NCBI GenBank assembly: GCA_027491415.1
Contig: JAOZFH010000055.1
Span: 1-64,000 of the forward strand
DNA from: Thermoproteota archaeon
Lineage (GTDB): Archaea > Korarchaeota > Korarchaeia > Korarchaeales > Korarchaeaceae
Direction: 5' to 3'
Length of the DNA: 64,000 nt
Made by a program: the position numbers and the translations under genes. The notes under the pieces are model-generated. The model had not been told where the DNA came from, did not search any database, and saw nothing but the letters and a program-made list of their open reading frames with translations. The stretch's first letter is position 1, and each line of letters starts with the position of its first letter. Below, piece by piece: positions 59,032 through 64,000 of the stretch.

Positions 59032-60495
59032 TTGAAGATAACCTTCTACGGTGGAGTCGGGGAGATCGGGGGCAACAAGGTCCTGCTGGAGTGCGGCGGC
59101 TCCAGGCTCTTTCTCGATTTTGGGAGGAACTTCAGGCAGGAGGACTCCTTCTTCCAGTACCCGTTCGACCCCCCGCTCGACGTCGGCGACCTGATCAGGA
59201 CGGGCATCCTGCCCGACATCGCCGGGCTGTACTCGGGGGGAGGGGCCGTCGACGCGGTCGTGGTCAGCCATGCGCACTCGGACCACTACGGCCACATTCC
59301 CCTGCTCGCCGAGGGCACGAGGGTCATGATGGGGGAGACTGCCTGGCTCATAGTCAGGGCCAGGCTGGAGGCCATGGCCAGGCAGACGTGGACCGACCGG
59401 GTGGATCACCTCGACGTGGAGACCTTCAGGACCGGCGACGAGCTCACCGTGGGGCCGTTTAGGCTCAGGCCAGTCCATGTGGACCACTCAGTCCCGGGAG
59501 CTTACGGCCTGCTGGTGGAGTGCGAGGCAGAGGGTCGGAGGCTCGTCTACACCGGTGACCTGAGGACCCACGGGGAGGCGTCGAGACTCACCGAGGACTT
59601 CGTGAGGGAGGCCTCAGACTGGGGCGCAGACGTGGCCCTCGTGGAGGGAACGAGGGTCGCGCCCGAGGCGGACCCCGAGGCGGCCGCTGCTAGGCTGTTC
59701 GAGCAGATGCTCGCCCTGAGGTTGGGCGACAGGATTCCGAAGAGGGTCGCGAAGGAGGCTAGAAGGGAGGGAGACGTGCTCCAGGAGCTGGTGGCGGTGG
59801 CCGACGACCACCCGGACAACCTCCTCATGGTCGAGGCCGCCTGGGCGGACATAGACAGGGCTCGGACGGTCTGGAGAACCTCCATCAAGACTGGCAGGAG
59901 GCTGGTGGTGGACGAGAGGGAGGCGTACCTTCTTCATAGGATGCGCGAGGATCCGGGGCTCCAGGGGCTCCCTGACGCCCGGGACCTCACGGTAATGGTT
60001 TGGCGGAGGAGAAAGTCCTCGGGCCCCGCGAGTAGGCGTCTCGCTGAGGCCCTGGAGGAGATTGAGGATGCCGGAGGAGAGGTGCTCGACGCCGACTCTG
60101 CGGCCAGGGAGGTCTGGTCAAACCCCGGCGGATTCCTGTTCTTGACGGGGCACCCCACCAGGGCCCTGAAGGACCTTATGGCGTCCGGCCAGGAGTGCCG
60201 CGGCAGGCTCACCTACGTGATGAGCCGGTCCGAGCCCTTCACCGAAGAGATGGTGATCGGTCTGGACAGGCTCCTCAACTGGCTGGCCCTCTACGGCGTC
60301 AGGAGCTACTACAGGATCCACGTGTCCGGGCACGCCGCCCCCGAGGAGCTGAGGGAGATCGTTGAGGAGATCGATCCGGCGAGGATCGTTCCGATGCACA
60401 CCGAGCACCCGGACCTGTTCAGGCTCTACGTCCCGAGGGACAAGAGAGACTCGCTGATCGTGCCGTCCCTCGGCGAGCCGATATCGCTGGGCTGA
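59032..60495 (+). CDS. RNase J-like beta-CASP metallo-beta-lactamase protein
   Basis: 487 residues from TTG 59032; a TATA-like CCAATAAGCC lies near 59000. Opening TFYGGVGEIGGNKVLLECG, metal motif VVVSHAHSDHYGHIPLLAE, HVDHSVPGAYGLLVE, YTGDLRTHGEA, then the beta-CASP part with VSGHAAPEELREI (motif B) and RIVPMHTEHPDLFRLY (motif C). This is the archaeal RNase J/5'-3' exonuclease group. It lacks the C-terminal RNase J domain. It would degrade or trim RNA. Confidence 0.82.
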   Translation: MKITFYGGVGEIGGNKVLLECGGSRLFLDFGRNFRQEDSFFQYPFDPPLDVGDLIRTGILPDIAGLYSGGGAVDAVVVSHAHSDHYGHIPLLAEGTRVMMGETAWLIVRARLEAMARQTWTDRVDHLDVETFRTGDELTVGPFRLRPVHVDHSVPGAYGLLVECEAEGRRLVYTGDLRTHGEASRLTEDFVREASDWGADVALVEGTRVAPEADPEAAAARLFEQMLALRLGDRIPKRVAKEARREGDVLQELVAVADDHPDNLLMVEAAWADIDRARTVWRTSIKTGRRLVVDEREAYLLHRMREDPGLQGLPDARDLTVMVWRRRKSSGPASRRLAEALEEIEDAGGEVLDADSAAREVWSNPGGFLFLTGHPTRALKDLMASGQECRGRLTYVMSRSEPFTEEMVIGLDRLLNWLALYGVRSYYRIHVSGHAAPEELREIVEEIDPARIVPMHTEHPDLFRLYVPRDKRDSLIVPSLGEPISLG

Positions 60496-60543
60496 CCTAA
60501 GGGTCGTGCGAGACCTATAACGTGTCGCTGGAGAGCAAGTCGG

Positions 60544-61671
60544 ATGGGTACCTGCCGAATCTGCGGAAGGAGCGGCGTCACGATCAGCGACGTCGTGGGA
60601 GTCTGCGCCGACTGCCTGAGGGAGAGTCCGAAGGAAGCGCTTGAGGTCGCTCTACAGGCCCACGGGAGGTGGAGGTCGCGCGCCGGCCTCCCGCCAGAAC
60701 CGCCCAAGGACGCCGGTGGGGTGAGGTGCGAGTCCTGTGTCAACCGCTGCTCCATCCCGGAGGGGGGCACAGGGTACTGTGGGTTCGTCGTCAACGAGGG
60801 TGGGAGGCTCAGGCGCTCGACCGGGAGCTGGGACGTCGCGCCCGGGATCTGGTACTACGACCCCCACCCGACCAACTGCGTCTCGGCCCCGTTCTGTCCC
60901 GGAGCCACGTGCAGGGGCTTTCCGGCTTACACGGAACGCTGTGGGACCGAGACGGGGAGGGTCAACCTCGCGGTCTTCTACGGCGGCTGCGGGCTCGACT
61001 GCCTGTTCTGTCAGAACTGGGAGCACAAGCAGATGGCCCTCACCTTGGATAGAGTTATCTCAGTGGGGGACCTGGTATCGGCGGGACTCGACCGCAGGGT
61101 CACGTGCGTCTGCTACTTCGGGGGCGACCCGGCCCCATTCGGCGCGCACTCGCTTGCAGTCGCCAGGAGGCTCATCGAGGAGGCAGAGATGGACGGGAGG
61201 AAGTTCAGGGCATGCTGGGAGACCAACGGCACCGTCAACCCCAGGGTCGCGTGGGCCTGGATGGAGCTCGCCCTCAGGAGCGGGGGGAACGTCAAGATAG
61301 ACTTCAAGGCGTGGACTCCCTCCATCTATCAAGCCCTCACGGGGATAGACGCTAGAGATAGGGTGCTGGAGAACCTAAGGCTTCTCTCCAAGGCCGTGGG
61401 GGAGAGGCCGGACCCTCCCCCCCTCACCGTCAGCGTGCTCCTGGTTCCCGGATACGTCGACGTGACCGAGGTCAGGCAGATAGCCAGGGAGGTTGCGAGG
61501 CTCGATCCCAGGATCCCCGTGGTCCTCTTGGGGTTCAAGCCCGACTTCCTCCTGAGGGATCTACCCACCACCAGCAGGTACCACGCCAGGCGCTCGGCTG
61601 AGGCAGCAGAGGAGGAGGGGGTGGAGGAAGTCTACGTCGGAAACCCCTGGCTCCTGGGATCTGCCTACTGA
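60544..61671 (+). CDS. Radical SAM protein of the pyruvate-formate-lyase-activase-like (AmmeMemoRadiSam-related) group
   Basis: 375 residues from ATG 60544. A zinc-ribbon-like start CRICGRSGVTISDVVGVCAD (Cys 4, 7, 22, 25 approximately) is followed by CESCVNRCSIPEGGTGYCGF, then FCPGATC, and the SAM cluster FYGGCGLDCLFCQNWEHKQM. VCYFGGDPAPFGAHSL, ETNGTVN and KIDFKAWTPSIYQALTG fit the PflA-like barrel. It is probably a glycyl-radical or protein-modifying activase; its partner is not in the window. Confidence 0.78.
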   Translation: MGTCRICGRSGVTISDVVGVCADCLRESPKEALEVALQAHGRWRSRAGLPPEPPKDAGGVRCESCVNRCSIPEGGTGYCGFVVNEGGRLRRSTGSWDVAPGIWYYDPHPTNCVSAPFCPGATCRGFPAYTERCGTETGRVNLAVFYGGCGLDCLFCQNWEHKQMALTLDRVISVGDLVSAGLDRRVTCVCYFGGDPAPFGAHSLAVARRLIEEAEMDGRKFRACWETNGTVNPRVAWAWMELALRSGGNVKIDFKAWTPSIYQALTGIDARDRVLENLRLLSKAVGERPDPPPLTVSVLLVPGYVDVTEVRQIAREVARLDPRIPVVLLGFKPDFLLRDLPTTSRYHARRSAEAAEEEGVEEVYVGNPWLLGSAY

Positions 61672-61680
61672 CCGGGGGAC

Positions 61681-62145
61681 TCACTCGGTGAGCACCTTGA
61701 TCACTCCGTAGAGTATCAGAAGGCCCACCACTATAAAGGCCAAGTCGTAGATCACGTTTGCGACCCCGGCCACCTGCGGGTAGAGCCCGAGTATCTCCAC
61801 CACCGGGGACCTCAGGGCCACGTACAGTATTGCGAGGGCCACCAGATCCAGCAGGCTTCCGGTGACGCCTGACGCGGCCTTGGCCCTGCTTGGAATGCTC
61901 TCCCTGTAGATGGACTCCAGGGGGCCCCCCAGGCCCTTCACCAGGCCAGCTATCACAATGGCCAGCAGGACGGCCAGGCCGTCAGGGAGCGTTATGTGGG
62001 GTCTGGTGACCAGGACTATTCCGCTCAGCTGGCCGTAGAACACCACGCGGAGGATCCACCAGAGGATGAACGCGATCACTATCGCGGAGATCTGCCTAAC
62101 CAGCTGCTTGGCTCCACTCCTGGCGGACATGCTATCGCCTACCAT
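61681..62145 (-). CDS. Small membrane protein, unknown function
   Basis: 154 residues with four hydrophobic stretches (IVIAFILWWILRVVFYGQL, GLAVLLAIVIAGLVKGL, LLDLVALAILYVALRS, VIYDLAFIVVGLLILYGVI). No motif recognised. Starts at ATG 62145 (or 62130). It lies downstream of the large partial gene on the same strand with a 31-base gap. Confidence 0.6.
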   Translation of the reverse strand: MVGDSMSARSGAKQLVRQISAIVIAFILWWILRVVFYGQLSGIVLVTRPHITLPDGLAVLLAIVIAGLVKGLGGPLESIYRESIPSRAKAASGVTGSLLDLVALAILYVALRSPVVEILGLYPQVAGVANVIYDLAFIVVGLLILYGVIKVLTE

Positions 62146-62176
62146 CCCCGATATGGGTCATTATTTTAAGCGGCCT

Positions 62177-64000
62177 CTAAGGTCCCTGCCGACCTCCTGG
62201 TGGCTCCTCAAGCTCCCTGAGCGCCAGGTACAGCTTCATCAACAGGATGGAGTTCTCCCTCACGTACTCCTCGGCCTTAGCCCTCAGGTACTTGGTGAAC
62301 CTCGGCCAAGAGGCCTCACCCCTCTCCTGGAGGAGGCTCGTAGACCTCTCCAGCTCCCTCCTCACGGCGTCCAGCGGAACTTCCTTTCCCCAGCCTATCG
62401 CCTCGGTGAGCGACTCGAGGGGTGCGACCTCTAGGTTCAGGAGGCGCCTCGCCATGGGGAGGACCTCGACCACCCTCCCCCGCTCCCTCAACCCGGACAG
62501 CATGAAGGCCAGGGAGGCCGACCCCGACTCCTGGAGGGTCTTCAGGGCGGAGTCCGCATCGTAGACCACGAAGGTGAAGCCGGAGTCTATGAGGGAGCCC
62601 ATCGCCCGGGGGATCTCCTCCCAACCGCCGGGACGGAAGAACTCCCTCCATCCGACCTCGCTCGTGACGACCTCGCCGTCGTAAACTGCGGCCGCCACGA
62701 GGTTCACCTGCTCGCCGACGGGCAAGGTCACCGCGTCGAGCGCCGCGAGCTTGAGGGCCCTCGACGGCTTGGGTATCGGCACCTCCATCCCGGCCATCCT
62801 CAGCACGATCCTCTCCCTGAGGAGCAGGTACTCGACCGCCCTCCGAGCCCAGGCCTTGGCCAGATCCCACCTGCCCGAGGTGAGGAGCGTGAGCCTCGCC
62901 TGTTCGTCTAATTGCTCCATCAGGACGTCCGCCACGTCGTCGGGTTGGAAGGCCTCGACCTCCTCGAGGACCCTGCTCCAGTCGAGCGTCTCGAGGAGGC
63001 CGGCGCTCTCGGGCTCGTGCAGGGACATTACCTTCCTGTCGCCGACGTTGGCGAGGCTGTAGACTATGGACTCGAGCTCAATCCCCATCCTGAGCCTGAG
63101 GACCACCATCAGGGTGGCCAGGCCCACCCTCATCCACTCGAGGTCCTCGCCGGGCTCTAGCTCGACCACGATTCCGTAGGTGTAGTCCCTGTACCTCCCT
63201 CCGGTCGGGCCGATAACGGGAAGGCTCCGCCTGTCCACCACGAAGTAGGTCCTGTCGCCAGCTGTGACCGGCCTATACTTGCCGGACCTGACGACCCAGT
63301 AGACGCGGTTTGGCGTCTTCACCAGAAGGTCGAACCCCCTCCTCGGCGGGTCGACGACGCAGATCACCTCGCTGTGGAGCCGGCCCCTGTAGTAGTCTCC
63401 CACCACGTCCGGCTCCTCTCCCCAGCTCATCTTGACCCTGGCGTACTCCTCGTACGCGTGGGCTAAGGGGTCGTAGGAGAGGACGGTTCTCGTGTTGAGG
63501 GGCCTCTCCACCACGCCCGTGATGACCCGCCCCCTCTTGAGCAGGTCCACCACGACGGCGTTGGCCGAGTAGTCGATGCTCCCCGGCTGGAACCTCTCCA
63601 CGAGGTCGCAGTGCCCTATGTCCTCCAGGTAGCGCTGCTCGCCGTCCTCCACCAGCAGGCGCTTCATCCCGTAGGGCGGGCCGAACTCGTAGAAGTTCAT
63701 GTAGGACCAGGTCCTCTTCCCCTTCTGAGTTAGCCCTCCCGGCTCTATGAGGCCTAGCTCCTTCAGGAGCTCGACCTCTTCCTCGGTCAGCGTGCCTCTC
63801 AGCTCCGGGGAGGCTGCCTTGAACAGCCCCTCGAACAGGGCGCGGTACTTGTTCCTCGAGTTGATGAGGGCCTTCTCCAGGGGGAGCTCGACCCAGGTCC
63901 GGAGTGTCTCCGCCCCCCTGAGCAGGAGCTCCCTGTCCCAGCCGGACAGTGGTATGATGATGGACTCCGTGAACTCTATCTCCTCCCTCCGCCCCTTCCT
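62177..64000 (-). CDS. Unrecognised large protein, 5' end outside window
   Basis: The frame that ends at 62177 is open back to base 64000, so at least 607 residues are present; ATG 63700 is internal, since the preceding sequence (LKELGLIEPGGLTQKGKRTW) reads as normal protein continuing into NFYEFGPPYGMKRL. That part resembles a winged-helix end. The main body has VVVDLLKRGRVITGVVERPL, YWVVRSGKYRPVTAGDRTYF, NLVAAAVYDGEVVTSEVG and SGFTFVVYDADSALKTLQES, mixed alpha/beta and with few cysteines. I do not recognise the family and see no catalytic motif I trust. Confidence 0.65.
   Translation of the reverse strand, partial: RKGRREEIEFTESIIIPLSGWDRELLLRGAETLRTWVELPLEKALINSRNKYRALFEGLFKAASPELRGTLTEEEVELLKELGLIEPGGLTQKGKRTWSYMNFYEFGPPYGMKRLLVEDGEQRYLEDIGHCDLVERFQPGSIDYSANAVVVDLLKRGRVITGVVERPLNTRTVLSYDPLAHAYEEYARVKMSWGEEPDVVGDYYRGRLHSEVICVVDPPRRGFDLLVKTPNRVYWVVRSGKYRPVTAGDRTYFVVDRRSLPVIGPTGGRYRDYTYGIVVELEPGEDLEWMRVGLATLMVVLRLRMGIELESIVYSLANVGDRKVMSLHEPESAGLLETLDWSRVLEEVEAFQPDDVADVLMEQLDEQARLTLLTSGRWDLAKAWARRAVEYLLLRERIVLRMAGMEVPIPKPSRALKLAALDAVTLPVGEQVNLVAAAVYDGEVVTSEVGWREFFRPGGWEEIPRAMGSLIDSGFTFVVYDADSALKTLQESGSASLAFMLSGLRERGRVVEVLPMARRLLNLEVAPLESLTEAIGWGKEVPLDAVRRELERSTSLLQERGEASWPRFTKYLRAKAEEYVRENSILLMKLYLALRELEEPPGGRQGP

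Noticed and set aside
62177-63700. First thought that the right-edge protein was NurA nuclease
   Set aside because: The NurA DGS-type active-site motif is not found and the length is too great; family left open.
1-64000. CRISPR arrays, rRNA genes and insertion sequences
   Set aside because: Looked for regularly spaced repeats, rRNA-like blocks, transposases and terminal inverted repeats; none seen.

Overview
The window reads as a GC-rich, probably thermophilic archaeon. Many genes have a TATA-like box 25-30 nt before the start codon and no leader, while internal operon genes use a GGAGGTGA-type ribosome binding site. Arginine is mostly AGG, and the gene content is archaeal: ATP-dependent DNA ligase, NreA, a ComA-family protein, bipartite lipoate ligase with LipS1/LipS2-type radical SAM enzymes, VapBC and MntA/HepT modules, ribbon-helix-helix regulators. 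I cannot fix the phylum from sequence alone; a Thermoproteota or Korarchaeota-type lineage would fit.

1-18.6 kb is a surface-glycan region in two compositional parts. The first 12.2 kb is AT-richer and holds a GT2 glycosyltransferase, UDP-GlcNAc 2-epimerase, two GT4 glycosyltransferases, a 1368-residue GT-C-like membrane protein, a Trm112-like protein overlapping a methyltransferase, a sulfotransferase and a D-glucuronyl C5-epimerase-like protein. After a 540-bp AT-rich spacer comes a GC-rich cassette: ATP sulfurylase, DHH phosphoesterase, AlkP-superfamily phosphodiesterase and APS kinase, bracketed by two small related RHH proteins and followed by a Wzx-like flippase. Together these could make the sulfate donor PAPS, recycle its by-product, and build, epimerise, sulfate and export a uronic-acid glycan, an archaeal analogue of heparan/dermatan-type chemistry. 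This is the main novel hypothesis of the window.

18.6-28.1 kb is ordinary: MgtE-type transporter, RHH regulator, CtaB-like prenyltransferase, uridine phosphorylase, a lone solute-binding protein behind an inverted repeat, VapBC, a tRNA-binding OB-fold protein, NreA and a dehydrogenase.

28.4-45 kb is an accessory zone with much decay. It has two MNT/HEPN modules (one HEPN gene carries an in-frame TAG), a wrecked copper ATPase beside a tiny YHS gene, secreted proteins, a CPBP protease, a frameshifted LmbE-type deacetylase, a PadR-controlled ABC exporter, an AbrB/PIN pair, a metallo-beta-lactamase protein, a PIN remnant, threonine synthase, and a ruined copy of the ABC exporter found intact at 48.2-50.5 kb.

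45-64 kb contains a YeeE/YedE sulfur transporter next to a phosphosulfolactate-synthase-like protein fused to a winged helix, the intact ABC exporter, an amidohydrolase, a TlpA-like thioredoxin, DNA ligase whose best start codon is ACG, a lipoate-assembly cluster, a thioredoxin-CcdA fusion, an RHH regulator with a palindromic TATA region, an RNase J-like beta-CASP protein, a radical SAM protein and an unrecognised large gene running off the right edge.
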